The notes under the pieces are model-generated. The model did no database searches. It was not told where the DNA came from and saw only the letters and a program-made list of their open reading frames with translations. A stretch of 64,000 nucleotides of DNA. It comes from Trichoplusia ni (Eukaryota > Arthropoda > Insecta > Lepidoptera > Noctuidae). The position numbers and the translations under genes were made by a program. The DNA lies in NCBI RefSeq assembly GCF_003590095.1, contig NC_039494.1, positions 372,001 through 436,000 on the forward strand, in the 5' to 3' direction. Of this stretch, positions 1 through 12,600 are shown piece by piece (the stretch's first letter is position 1; every line of letters begins with the position of its first letter).

Positions 1-840
1 TATTATGACAATTTGCAGTTTATTAATTCATAATGATTAAGTAAGATAATTTGAAGAATTATTATCATTTACATTTTAGTGGAAGGTAAACAGTTTAGTG
101 TGCTAAGTTGGGTATAATAATTGTCTTCGTCGTTATTTTTATGATGGAATTATTATACTTGTAAGTTTGAGACCATAGTGGTTTCTTAGTTTTACGCGAA
201 TTTTAGACATTGAAATGAAACTACTTTTACGGATTTTATCGCGGTTTAATTTTAGATTTTAGTTCCCGACGTTTCGAAACCTTTGCAGGTATCATGGTCA
301 CGGGCAGACCATGTCTTTTTTAAACAAAATTTTAGAAATACTTTATTTGAGAGAATCTCTTACAAAAATGGGTTTATTTCGTTACAATTGTTTAAACGTC
401 ACAAATGATTCAATGTTTTTATTTATTTCATTATACTATACTCATGTTTAATCGAAACACGTAACTATTACCTAGTATTCTTTGAGAATTATGAGATTAA
501 TTTCGTAATTTTTAGGACTTTTAGTTTAAGCAACCTACTTAATCTTGCTAGACTTTATGAGTTCTCAAAACAATCAGCCCTTGCAACACGTTACGAGCAC
601 ACAACTCGTAAAACATATTTATTACTGCATACCAATTTCATAACTCATTTCAATAAGCCGCTATTGAGGGATAGCGAAATTTAGATGTGCATGCAAAATT
701 TTATATGCACTCGCATGAACAGGATGAATTGAAGATTGTTTCGAAAACAATATGAATATCATTAAGAATGATGTAAACGTCTGTCTGTCAGAGTTTACGG
801 GCTATTTTTTGTCGTACATATACCGTGTTTATCCGTGGTA
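1..840. other. AT-rich gene-free stretch
   Basis: No reading frame, repeat family or RNA gene is recognisable here on either strand. The stretch leads into a GC-richer patch that begins near 841. Confidence 0.5.
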
Positions 841-1030
841 GCTATCGGTTATCAGGCGAGGCTCGGAGGCGCGCGCGCAGCGTCGAACAGTTGATGTCCG
901 CGCGTCGAAAGGAAGACACATCCGCTAGCCGCCTAGCGCCCCTGTGACTTGTGATCGATATACGTCGAGTGGTGATTACTGACCTAACATTATCGTGAAA
1001 GCCGGTGATTTTAATTAAAAGGGTGCGTGT
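841..1030. promoter_or_regulatory. GC-rich, CpG-dense patch; possible promoter or first exon
   Basis: Within very AT-rich DNA this patch is rich in CG dinucleotides, including a GCGCGCGCGC run near 871-880 and several CGCG and GCGC steps up to about 960. In lepidopteran genomes such isolated patches often mark promoters with non-coding first exons. The confirmed gene at 31 kb has a spliced 5' UTR and so needs an upstream first exon, and this patch is one candidate among several. No initiator or splice donor could be fixed with confidence, and the strand is unknown. Confidence 0.25.
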
Positions 1031-1451
1031 GTTTTGTTATTTTTGCGTACGATATTATGGTGGTATAATATTCTTGTATGTTTGAGGCCTTGAAGTATGT
1101 ATACTTAGTTTTAATGCATGCTTTTTTTTTGATGTTATGGTCGTCTGCAGCGGGCTTCGCCATTTTTGATGGTACATGAATGGAGGCTGTCAGCGGGCGC
1201 ATGATGAATGTGTTAAGCTGTTACGTGTATTTGTTAGTACATTGTATGCACAATTAAACGTGCAAAATGCGGTGTAATTTTAGTCAAGGTTTTTTTATTA
1301 TTTAGAGTGAAGAGAGTGCTTTTATTTATAAATATGGTTGAACAATTATGTTTTTATGTTTTGTTTTCTAACTTCTTACCATCACTTTTGATACCAGTCA
1401 AATGACAATAATTTTCATTTACGGTAGATTTTGAGCATATTTTATAAAATA

Positions 1452-1734
1452 CTAGCTGACCCAGCAAACGTTGTTTTGTCTAATAAATTATTTCTAGTTG
1501 TATGTATTTTAATGCCACATTAATAAAAAATAAAAACAAAAAAAAATCGTTCAAAAACTAAAGAAAACAAATTAAGGGTGAACAACCCTTATCCCTTAGG
1601 GGCATGAAAAATAAATGTTAGTCAATTCTCAGACCTACTGAATACGCATATAAAATTTGGTAAAAATCGGTATAGCCGTTTCGGAGGAGTACGGTAACTA
1701 ACATCGTGACACGGGAATTTTATATATTAGAAGA
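1452..1734 (-). mobile_element. Short non-autonomous Helitron-like element, family A copy 1
   Basis: Read on the minus strand, this 283-bp element begins with TCTTCTAATATATAAAA and ends with GCTGGGTCAGCTAG. The end contains a small hairpin (GCTG-GGT-CAGC) and the CTAG terminus. The host flanks are A on the 5' side and T on the 3' side, as expected for Helitron insertion at AT. A second copy lies at 49162-49443 in the same orientation with matching ends. No coding capacity remains. Confidence 0.7.
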
Positions 1735-2667
1735 TTAAATCTCAAAAATAATGTTCTTAAATATCTTCAAAAAATTACGTAAATTTCATTTTGAGAAGGT
1801 ATACATTAAGCTTTCTCTGCATAAGTATATGGACATAAAAACGAATGCAAAATCGTTGCCCGTGACGAATATTTTATGCGAAGTATCACAATACTGTAAT
1901 ACTGCTACATACATACTATATTTATACATATATATATTGCCACTAGGACAGTATGGCATTGTATTTTATACGTAAGTGCGTATGTATGAAATAAGACTCA
2001 TAAATATTTAATACCTTATTTAACACATTTTTTTGTATTAATTATAATTACGTTTTAATCCCCATGAAACGTATGTGTATTTATTTAAAAAAGATCTTTA
2101 ACTATATGGTTAGTAGACCAAAGAAATCATTCAAAACTTATGTAACCTTTATTCTATTTACATTTGTGGTGTTAGTATTTTACGCTATTTAATTATTTTT
2201 TCTGGGGAGTTGAAGAATACGTTTCAAATTATACGTATATTTTCAAAAGTTCAAAAGTTTCGTGTTAAAAAGTAAAAACAAATCATAAAATGGTGATTTA
2301 TATATTTTAATGGCATTAAAAAAAATCTCTGTTTTATTTTATAAACATTTTAAAATACAATGACCTTATTACTGGCCGCACAGGCATTGATGATTACAAA
2401 GTTATTGAAAACCACAAACAAACAAGAAACCTCAAATTTTGACAAACGTAAGGTCATCACGTTTAAACGATGGCACAGAACATGTTTCAGATTTATAGTT
2501 TCTTCTTCTTCTCGTTTAAGATACAATGCACAGTTGTTTTAGTATATTATACACGAAAAGGCATTTAAAAAAAGTTTAAAGGGGATGTAATGACGGAAAG
2601 ATAATCACTAATGGAGCTGTTGTTAAATTACAAAATAAATGGAGTATAGTATTAATTTATAAACTAA
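1735..2667. other. Gene-free stretch between two Helitron-like insertions
   Basis: This is AT-rich sequence with only short open frames whose length and F/Y/I/K-rich composition fit chance. No repeat was recognised. Confidence 0.45.
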
Positions 2668-2912
2668 CTAGCTGTTGCCCGCGACTTCGTCCCCGAGGTT
2701 AGAAGATATAAATTATGATTTATACCTGCCCTGTTTTTTTCACATTTTCCATTGTATCTTCGCTCCTATTAGTCGCAGCGTGATGGTTTATAGCCTAAAG
2801 CCTTCCTCGATGAATGGTCTATTCAACACAAAAATATTTTTTCAATTTGGACCAGTCGTTTCTGAGATTAGCGCGTTCAAACAAACCCTTCAGCTTTATA
2901 TATTACTAAAGA
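2668..2912 (-). mobile_element. Lep1-like Helitron element, copy 1
   Basis: Read on the minus strand it starts TCTTTAGTAATATATAAAGC and ends GCGGGCAACAGCTAG, flanked by A and T. The interior shares the blocks GCGCTAATCTCAG, ACTGGTCC, a CGAGGAAGGC-type block and AATGGAAAATGTG with the copies near 27.2 and 53.9 kb. These are features of the lepidopteran Lep1 type of non-autonomous Helitron. The 80-residue plus-strand frame across it is a by-product of the element and not a gene. Confidence 0.75.
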
Positions 2913-5900
2913 TATAAGTCAATTTTATACCTAATCAAAATTGGTAATTCTAACCAATTTCCTCCTGAACGTGAAGTAAAATTCATAAGTTAGCAGATTT
3001 TATAGAATTTATTTCATACACCTACATATACTATCTACTTATCACATACATTGAAAATTAAAAGTCTAAATAATATTTATACTAAACACGTCACAATAAT
3101 AATAAAAGGTAACAATAATTATAATCACTCGACTGATCTTTATTAATTGCTCCAAATAACATGCAATTAAATCTTGATTGGAACATAATCTTAGATTGTA
3201 TTCTTTTTTGTGCTAATTTAATTAACATACTTGTGTTTTTTCATTAAAAATGCATAATATGCAAAAATGTAAATATCACGAATTAGTCTAATTTACATAA
3301 AGGAGTTTGCACATTGGATTGTAACAAAGATGTCCTTGTTATTATTGTCTCACACTTTACTAAGTCAAAATAGCTTTTGCCCTTATTTATTCAAAACATT
3401 TGAGATCGGTGCAATGTGCAACATACAGTTACACACTTTGAAATTAAATTTAAAACTAATCCCTTATAAAGAAAAAAAATGTTCTTTTCATTTATTGTAA
3501 TTCTACGTTTACAAAATATTTCAAACTTGAAGGCTGTCTATAAAATCTACGATTTAGAGTTTCGTTAAAATATAATAAAGTATTTCTTAAAATATGAATG
3601 CAATTAATATGCCTGACTCTATAATGACACTGATCAAAACTACTCATAAAAAAAATGAGAAAGTTACAACGGGTGTTCTTTAATTAATGAATCGACTGGA
3701 AAAAATCCTTTCCTACCCTTAATTGTTTCCAATGGAGCTATTATAAAACTCAATGTAACTAAATCAATTAATGGTTAATGTAAAAGTTCTTTGACCTATG
3801 ACCTAGATACAAACTATCTCTGCATGTGAGAGAGATACAATAAGAGACTACATTAAAAATCTTTGAGTTTAGAATAACTGGCAGCCTTCAAAAACGTATC
3901 TAGAAATCGCCATCGTCACTGCGGAAATTGTTGAAATTATTTAAAGACGTATTGCATATCATACCCCTGAATTTGTTTCGACGTTTCTTCTCAGGGTAGC
4001 CAGCTAGGACATGTCGACTTCAGCTAGTTTAAAAAAATGACATGTAAAAGTGATAACGTCTATCCTATTTGCAGAATAAATTATTTCATTACATTTCATT
4101 TCATAAATTGATAAAAATATTACTAAAGAACCTGAAAGATAGTAAGCGTCAAGAAAAAAACTACTATTGCTCATATGCTCACAGCTGGAGGTCAATTTAA
4201 TATCTATTAAATTCAATATAATTAGATACAGGCTATAGTGACTTCTTCCGAGTATATCGCGGTACTTTTCTAACCAGTTAGTACTAGAAATTGGCCAAAG
4301 GTCACTTTCCGAAGTTCTTATTTTGTGGAGATATTGGTTTCATTTAACGCGAGCTCATAAAACAAAAGTAGGTAATGATTTACAGTAAGACACCAGTACT
4401 AAATATTAAGGATAGTGTTGAAGCTAATAATGCTAAAGCCTTAATTTTGAAAGCTATGTAAATGTTGTTATAAAACATTCTTTGTTTTCATTTTATCATG
4501 GGAAATGAAATGATCGTGATCGAATAGTTTGTGAAAAAACAGTCCCTTCGTTACACGTCTAAAGTCAGAAAAATTTGCACTCTTCATCAGATTTCTGTCA
4601 AATTTTAAATATGAATCAGAGTAAGAAATTTTCTATTTTGATAGGTATATTTTTAACACAATCTTTAATATTTCATCACATAAGATCCAAAGGTACCGAC
4701 AAAAAATCAAGCAATTATCGAAACTAACAAGCAAAGAGCCATAGAAACATGAATAGAAACATCAAGTTAGTTGGTAAAGCCAAAAAAGGGTAACAATGTC
4801 AATTCATCAGCCTTCTGTAGCCACTAATTAATTATTGCAACATTACGATTCCCAGGTTTGTTAAAGCATACTTGAATCTGTCTAATTGCTAGTTCTGTGT
4901 CTAAATACTTTTTATCTCTGCAATCACTTCGTTTAAAGTGTATTTTGGATAATTGTATCTTATTTCGTCTATTTAATTTCTTATCATCCCAATCGTTGAA
5001 ATAAAGTCAACATTGTTATGAGAAGTACCTTCGTCAATTGAATTCGCGATTAAGCTTCTTTTGTTTTCAACCTTCATTTTTTCTTCAGCTTTATCAACGG
5101 GACCTACATTCATATCTGTTCGTAAATAGAGTAAAACCGATTCTGTTTTGTTTACTCCGTTCTTATCAACAACGTCTATTGATTTCCACATTTCTTTTAT
5201 ACCGGTTTGATTGAATACAATGCGTGTTTTGATAGGCTCTCGCTCACTTTTTACTTTTATAATGTTTTCTTTTTTTGCATTCTTTGTTGCTTGTCGTTCA
5301 TGTTTCAATTGACGGTCAGTATCATTGATTGTTGATTAAGTTTTTTTTTGCAACGGTTATTTTTACTGGCTTAATTTCAAACAAAGATTGATGAAAGATT
5401 ATACACCTTATCTATGCTTCTCATACCGAAGAATTGTCAAAGCATATTTACTCAAAACTTATGTAAAAGATTTCATGCATTCATTCAATTCTCTAAGATC
5501 TAGCTCTTAGTCTAACTTTATGACATAGACCAGATTTTGATTGTTTAGATGGGTCACATTATATTTAGCAATATTCTAAAACAATGAATCCTTAGCTTCA
5601 TTATTATTCAAAAAGATAATGTAACTAACTAGCCACAGTTAATGCACTATAATTAACTGTTAAATTGATTTTAAATTTCCATTTACGTTGAAGCGTTTTG
5701 TGCTAAGGATGTAACTGCAATAAGCGTCGTATGTCCTATTCAATGGTTAAGCATCGCCTTTTTAGCCTTTGTTTATTTGCTACTAGGTATTAGATTTTTA
5801 TTTTTATTTTAGCCGTGGTTCGCAGCTTTCGTTATAATTTAAATTTACGAGTATGATCTTTTTCTAGTGATTTTCATTCTACTTTTAAATTTATAAATAT

Positions 5901-8900
5901 CATCGCAGTTTTGGAAGTGAGAAAGCGCTCCATGTTTTGTACAGCGACTTTCTTTCACATCTACAAGAATAATTATTATTTTGAAAGATGGTAGTAGGTC
6001 TTGACTTACGATTAAGTTGTAAAAATAAAATGTATGCCTACGAACAAAAATCGTAATTGTTCATTACTAAGGCTTTCAGTACTTCTAGAAGTTGAAGTTT
6101 CGTTAAAAAGAAATCAAGCAGTCCATCCAGTCGGACAGTCCATCCTAAGTATTTTAAAGGAAAACTTAACCATATTCCATTTGAATGTCAAGTTGATAAA
6201 TACAAATTGAGATAAATGATGTACATCAATTAAATAGTCAATCATTTCTTCACCACAGTCTTATCTGTAACATACTTTTTATAACATAAATATTACTGTA
6301 AATCCCTTGAAAGTAATTCTTTTTAATATTTATAAAATAGTTTCCTGGTTTTAGAACCGCATACTGCGTAAGACTGCGGATGCGATTGCTTGATGTTTGC
6401 GGTTTACCTAATACAATAATATTTGGGAAAACACAGAAACTTAATAAGAACAAGAAATTAAATTAATATTTTTTATTTATTTCTGACTACTTTATTTTAC
6501 TGCATACAACAATTGTTTAGTATTTAGCGTTGGAATAAATTAAGCTTGACAGACATTTTTGCAAGCAAAAAGTTTGGTTATTAATGGAAGGCAATTAACG
6601 AAGTAGCCAATGGTTGTTGGCCTGTGGTCGACCACGCGTGGCGCCGCCAACGTCAGATAGTCATGATATCATCAAATTACTGTTTAATACACAACATACC
6701 TTTTTTTAGGTATTTAGAGTCCAGTGAGTGTACTATGATTGTTACTTTTATATTCTTGCCGTTTTGGAAGCCTCTTTGTAACGCAGGTCTCAGGTCATAA
6801 CAACAACCAGCTCAGCATCAAAGTTCATTTATAGGCGTGTTCTAAAACCAATGTTTATAAAAACAAACGAGTCTTTAAAAACCCCATTCAAATAAAACAA
6901 ATGACTTCAGGGTTGAGACAAAAACAGTTGAACATCGTGAATTAATTTCTCAAATTTTAATTATAAACTAAGTTCAATTAAGCTCTGAATATTATTATCG
7001 CATCCAGAGCTACTCGTAATTATCTAAATTATTTATTAAGACAACAATAAATCAACGGCTTTTTTAATATGCATTTCAGCATTTAAGCAAGCCACATACG
7101 TCAGCTTTACACCTAGCAGTTAGTTCTACGAGTTTTATAATTAATACACGCGGATATTCTTCATCTAAATTAAGGTCATTACGTTTGTTTATTTCGTGTC
7201 TATTGTTTATATTTTCTCATATATAACGCTTACGGTCACAGTCACTACCGGGTAGTCTTATGTTATTATTCGTGACCACCAGAGCCATCAACAGAGGTTT
7301 GAACACGATGTGAATATCATCACTTGTAATTTATTAATATAATTTAGATAAGCTTAGATTTATAATTATTATTTTGTTTGGTATAGTTGCTCTTAGTACT
7401 TCGTTTCGCAAAGACTATAATTTTATTATTGCGTTGAAGATCAGCGTTTGCGATGTTATAACAATGATTATTCAAACATAGCCCTTATTATCTTAAAGTC
7501 GTCCTTTTAGACATTTTCGTTATCAAAATACAGTTATATTGTTCTATTCTAAATCAGAATAAAATCATCCATATTTTTACACTAAAAATTGTAAGAATTT
7601 TGATCAATTTGTAATGAGTGACGCCGACTCTGCGTGTGTTCATTATTTATGACTCCGGTTGGGTCGGAAACTAGTCTAGCTATCCCGAAAAATATGCATT
7701 AGTAAATCTTAATTAAATAAATTAATTATAAATTTTATGAAGTCACAAACACCTATCTCCAGCGTAATGATAAAATAGGCTAATAATAAAATTACTTGTA
7801 CAGAACTCGATATAAATAAGTAAATTCGCGTTATTGAGCATTTTTTCAAAGTTTGTAATACTGTATCGCTCTAGTTTGCGGTTTAATTCTTGATTGTACA
7901 AAAACTGACATTAACCACATTCAACACTGAATTGAAACGTTTAACGTTACTTGAGCATAACTTAACGAATATCGTAAATAACAAACATTGTTTAGCTATT
8001 AATTTCGTTAAACTTGAAATCATTATTAGTGTGGTAACTTTTATCGACACTTAACATAACTAGAGATCATTCCTTAAAATAAGATCAACTCCGCATTTAG
8101 GAATTTAATCGTAACGACGACTTATGAAAGTATTTGAAGATCACACAAACGCTTGACCTAAGTTTAGAATGAATCCGCGGCACAACCGGGTATAGTGGGT
8201 CCTCAACCACTCGGTAAATCAATTGACGTTGATTTGCTATTTAAATACTGGAATCATTTTTATTGTCTGTGTAAGTGCATTACATTATCACAGCGTCAAG
8301 GTGTCGACTGATGAACAAAGGGGTTCCCTAAAGATCCGCTCTAAAATGAATACTAAACGAAAACAAGTTCGTCTTCTCAAATCACAGAGTGTTACAAGAA
8401 CAGTTTAGAAACAATAGCTAAAATGCGGGTTAATCATAAAATTACCCACTAATACTGTTGCTTGTGAGTCCATGACGGGCATCATGATCTACTCGAATTA
8501 AATTCATATTGGGAACAGTTTCCATCAGGAACGGATGAGGGGCGTTGCATCCATTAGTCTCTCGTGACCTCTGCCGAGCTCCCCTCGGTACACGCTCCGT
8601 TTGCGCCTACCATTGTCTCGTGGTCACTCGCGAAGTGAGAAAACTGCTTTCCGCGCGCTTAAGTAACACTTATAAATGTATTTATTCTTGAGCAAACCTT
8701 AACAAAATCGTCCTTATCTTTAAGTTGCTAAAAATATAAAGAACGCATAAATATCGATTTAAAAAGACTTGTACCCATAAATTTCAATTTAAACACGATT
8801 TATTACGATTTATCTCGGCGGGATCGATAAAAAAAGACATTTTATATCGATGTGCAACCAACGTCATTAGATATTCGTAATGAGCACGTTGCTGCTCAAC

Positions 8901-10547
8901 AACCATATACAGAACATAAATAGAAAGCCAATTATTTACATAATCCATAAAAAGTTCGGTTAACATACTTCAGAACCTTTTTGGAAGTGTGCCATAAATA
9001 TTCAATTTACAAATACTGGACCATGAGAAATCATATAATATTCTAGACAGATTGAAAGATTCAAATATTTCACTAATTCGATCTTTACCTGATAAATACT
9101 TGCTTCAGGCAGAAATTATGCTCAAGATTTCTTTGCTAATAAATTTGTTCGTATTTAATTCAGTTATTTATGTTTACAAATAACTGCGCTCTTACTTAAG
9201 TTATTAATGTAGATATTTATTATTGAATATTTATAAAATGTCGCCAGAAGCCAAATTAAATGTGTGTTAATTAATCAGGTAAATTAAATAAACTGGAGAC
9301 TTCTTTTGGAGTTCACACATGCAATTTTGTATTAGCATTTTTTTAAAAGAATATTTTCCGTACACCATTATTGGATATCACGTCGACAGGTGTAAAGCTA
9401 TATAAAAGTGAGTTATGGCCGATCACTAACATGGCAATGATTTCTAACTGTACCATATTTATGCTGTGTCATATTAACGCATACAATAGTGACAGGTAAG
9501 GAAATGTTTTACTTGTCATAGTTTTTCAGTATTCGGGGAAAAAAGAATTCAATTCCTTTCAATTTCACTTTTACTACGCTGAGTATGAAACTACTCTGAT
9601 ATCGAAACAAAATGTACTAGAAAATATACATTTTTATTGAAATAAATAGAGTTGACCGCTTGCATGAATTTCTTCTTTACTGTAGAAACAACGGTATTGA
9701 TTCCTATTTCTGAATAACGTTTTATTGAAATGATTAATTGAATTAAAGAAACGAATCTGTCATTAATGAATGTATGGCATATTTTCTTTGTTCCAATACG
9801 ATTAGTGTGACAATGCTTTAGTAAAATATTTCGTTTTCAAATATTAAAATGAATATAGCTAAAAAATCACCATTTACCTATTTCCTACCTGGTTGCGTTT
9901 AATAAATTCTAAATTCCTCAAAACTTCAAAAATTTTAACAAATGTAAATGTTTTTTGCAATCCTTTGTCCCCTCATGAAGGTCATATAAAATGAAACATA
10001 AATAAAATCCACGGTTGGGACAAACATTCGAAGAACTCGCATTTGAAAACTCGTTCGAATGTGGTTAATATAACAGACGTGTGTGATGCGTGTCCCAGCG
10101 GCCAATGGCCTTTACGTGTATTGCGTATTCTTCGTGTAAGCGTTTACTACACTTGTATCCAAGGTCCACTCATTAACAGCCTACTGCGAGTACACCTATG
10201 ATAAAGCATAAACCGTACGATTATATCATAACGTTAAGGTGCCAACACAACACACAAATGCTTTCTAAACGCATAATCGCGAGCTCGATTTAAGTCTCTA
10301 AATGTCATGCGAATCACATCGCGTTGCTCAACTAAATAGGTCTTATAACGAACCTTCTTTCGTGTTGTGATACTGACTGCTAAAAAAATTACGACTTAGT
10401 TATGTCTGTATATCCGTATAATAGATTACATCCACACGAATATGTAGAAATCCAGTTTAATTCAGAATCTGTGTTTGATTTTTTAATTTAAATGCGCAAG
10501 GCAAATGTATGCAAAAAATAGTTGCGGTTTTTATTGTCGCTTATTTT
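2913..10547. other. Long gene-free AT-rich block with two GC-richer patches
   Basis: No supported gene is visible. The longest open frame, at 4973-5308 on the minus strand, is discussed among the rejected items. GC-richer patches lie at about 6605-6660, where GTGGTCGACCAC at 6624-6635 abuts the palindrome CACGCGTG, and at about 8520-8665. They could be regulatory, but nothing in the sequence proves it. No repeat family was recognised in the remainder. Confidence 0.45.
8520..8665. promoter_or_regulatory. GC-rich patch; candidate regulatory element
   Basis: This is a sharp local rise in GC and CpG inside an AT-rich block, containing GCCGAGCTCCCCTCGG and CACTCGCGAAGTG as short palindromic stretches. 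No reading frame, tRNA promoter box or known repeat accounts for it. The call is by composition only. Confidence 0.18.
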
Positions 10548-10712
10548 TAGGGTGTCGTACGTAAAGGTTCCGTCCGTCTATCTTAGGATGTGTCTCATGA
10601 ACCCTATAGTTATAGTTAGTATAATTTTCACTTTTGATATAATGTCTGTTGCCGCATTTCGATGGTGCGGAACCCTCAATAACACGTCTTTGACCCGCAC
10701 TTGATGGATTTT
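10548..10712 (+). repeat. Dispersed lepidopteran repeat of the GGTTCCGT...GGAACCC type
   Basis: The block keeps the order of landmarks typical of a common lepidopteran interspersed repeat: AGGGTGTCGTACGTAAAGG, then TTCCGTCCGTCT, then TCTCATGAACC, then TGTTGCCGC, then GCGGAACCCT, and finally GACCCGCACTTG before a T run. The copy is degenerate and slightly shortened. I recognise the family by pattern but cannot assign its class. The two overlapping open frames here are incidental. Confidence 0.5.
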
Positions 10713-11961
10713 TTTACCCAAGTGGGACGGCGCAGTCTTCTTCTGTACCTTTACTTCAAATGGCGAGAATACCACAATATCTCTGTCCTATCGTCAGTTT
10801 TGCCAACCAGTCTTAATAAAAGCCTAATAATAAGAAACCGAACCGGTAATAACGATACTTCCTCTTGCTAACAGTCATATTCCGGTTGATGTCAATTACA
10901 TTTCAAAATGGCTATTACATTATACACGTTTTTCGTTAATTTACCATTTGAAAGCAATCTCAATCATTACCATAGACGAACGTAAATTCGTACTTCAGGA
11001 ATAATTATTATAAATGATGGTAATTTGAAACTGATTACCTGCTTCAAGAAATGTATCGAAATATGATTTAGGATACGATTTACCGACAGGATATATTTGA
11101 CAGTTGAAATCGTAAAATCAATTTCAATTCATCATCAGTCCAGCCTTTTCTCAACTGTGTTGCCAGCTATTTTGCACTAGCATTTGCAACCACTTAAACT
11201 GAAGTACTTATAACAAATATCCCAAATAACCAAAAGGAACCAAGAAAAACCAATGAAAGAAATGTGCTGAAACAACTAAACGAGATGTCACTCTGTCATG
11301 TGGTTTCATAAGTGCATCCATACTGGTTTTGAAGTTACTCAAGAAATCACAGTTAGGCAAGTCTTTTTGAACTGACCATAGAAATAAATACAGGCTTCAG
11401 ACCATTGTGTTCTTCACCATTCAGTGCTAACATCTTCATTATATCGTCACGTAGACCATTCATCATTCATTTATTACTCTGAGACTAGACATTCGTATTC
11501 AAAACCTGGGTCTAGAATAGCCGTTCGAATATGGTTAGTACTTTGTCCCTGTATTTCATATCTGTCATCTCTTGCGGTTGAATAACTTCCTTTTATCCAT
11601 GTAAGGTGGTTGGGAAGCATTTCTCCATTCGGTTTGTTAGGACGTGCTTGTTAGTCACAAATAGGATTTTCCTTTTGGATGTCAAGTGGACTCGCTTGGA
11701 TTTATCGATAATGATGATTCAGTATCCGCGTTAGATGAATCTGGTTTTGGTTAAGGGCTTGTTAGATTGCGTTTTATTTCATAATGCGGCCGTTACTCGG
11801 AAACGTTGCAGAGGTGTTACTTTTCTAAGAACAACTTCTATGATTTGGTTCTAGGATTTTTATTTCTGATGAGGATAAAGTTTACTAATTGTAATGTAAG
11901 ACTAGCCATGGTTGTTTTTATAGTATGCACTGGTTCGAAAAAAACGTTTGGATTATAGGAA
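10713..11961. other. Gene-free stretch with a possible repeat fragment
   Basis: Around 11136-11172 the phrase CATCATCAGTCCAGCC followed by TTTTCTCAACTGTGTTG resembles the start of a common lepidopteran dispersed repeat. The rest, up to 11961, has more balanced composition than its surroundings but no readable frame. It may be decayed transposon sequence. Confidence 0.25.
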
Positions 11962-12038
11962 AAAAATCTAGACAGAATCTTATCTACTGAATAGATTCAG
12001 ATAATTTAATCGGTAGATAAGATTCTGTCTAGATTTTT
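11962..12038. repeat. Perfect 26-bp inverted repeat with 25-nt loop
   Basis: The left arm at 11962-11987 and the right arm at 12013-12038 are exact reverse complements over 26 bp; each arm contains the core TCTAGACAGAATCTTATC or its complement. The 25-nt loop begins with a nested palindrome, TGAAT-AG-ATTCA, at 11988-11999. A transcript could form a long uninterrupted stem. It could be a very recent inverted duplication, the remains of a foldback element, or a small-RNA precursor. Nothing around it decides between these. Confidence 0.9.
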
Positions 12039-12399
12039 AATCAAAATAAATAATAATTTAATTGAATAATAAGAGAATACGGAAGCAACAGATCTTTTAA
12101 GCAATTGTAATTGTTACATTAATACTTGAGATAAGTATGAAATAGCAGAACATTAAAATTTACGTTTTGCTAGTCAATGTAACTTGATCGTTCACGGCTA
12201 TTAAGTTATCGGTAGAAATCCGAAGCGCTACTATTATTGAGGTGTCGTAATAATCGTTTGTAATATTATACCGTTTAACTTCTACTTTTTTATAGGCTTC
12301 TTGTATACAATCAAATTGGTCTATTAAGATAATTAAATGATTACTTGTCAAGGGAGTTAAGTTTTATAATTGGTCACCTTTTGGTCCGGGACTTTTAGT

Positions 12400-12600
12400 A
12401 GCAATTTTGTTTAGTCTGTGAGGCATCATTTGTTCCTGTGTCATAAATTGCGGTAAACTTCCCCGCACTGGCCAAAAGTATGAGACGCTGCAGGATGGTT
12501 TATGTTTAGTTTGTAAGAGTCTGACATTACTCACTTTCACTCCCGAAGTGTGAATGACAATTAAACCGCCTCACCCAAAGCAGTCTTAACTTTTATCCTT
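12400..12600 (+). repeat. Degenerate SINE or LINE-tail repeat (GTCTGACA family), copy 1
   Basis: The landmark GTAAGAGTCTGACATTACTC, a CACTCCCGAAGTGTG hairpin-like block, then AATGACA and CACCCAAAGCAGTC follow the layout of the better copy at 58905-59068. The copy is degraded and its limits are approximate. Confidence 0.3.

Noticed and set aside
4973..5308. 111-residue minus-strand open frame, Lys/Glu-rich
   Set aside because: A rough estimate for DNA of this composition predicts a few frames of this length by chance in 64 kb. It has no ATG at its first codon, no recognised domain and no clear splice context, although its hydrophilic composition is unusual for a chance frame.
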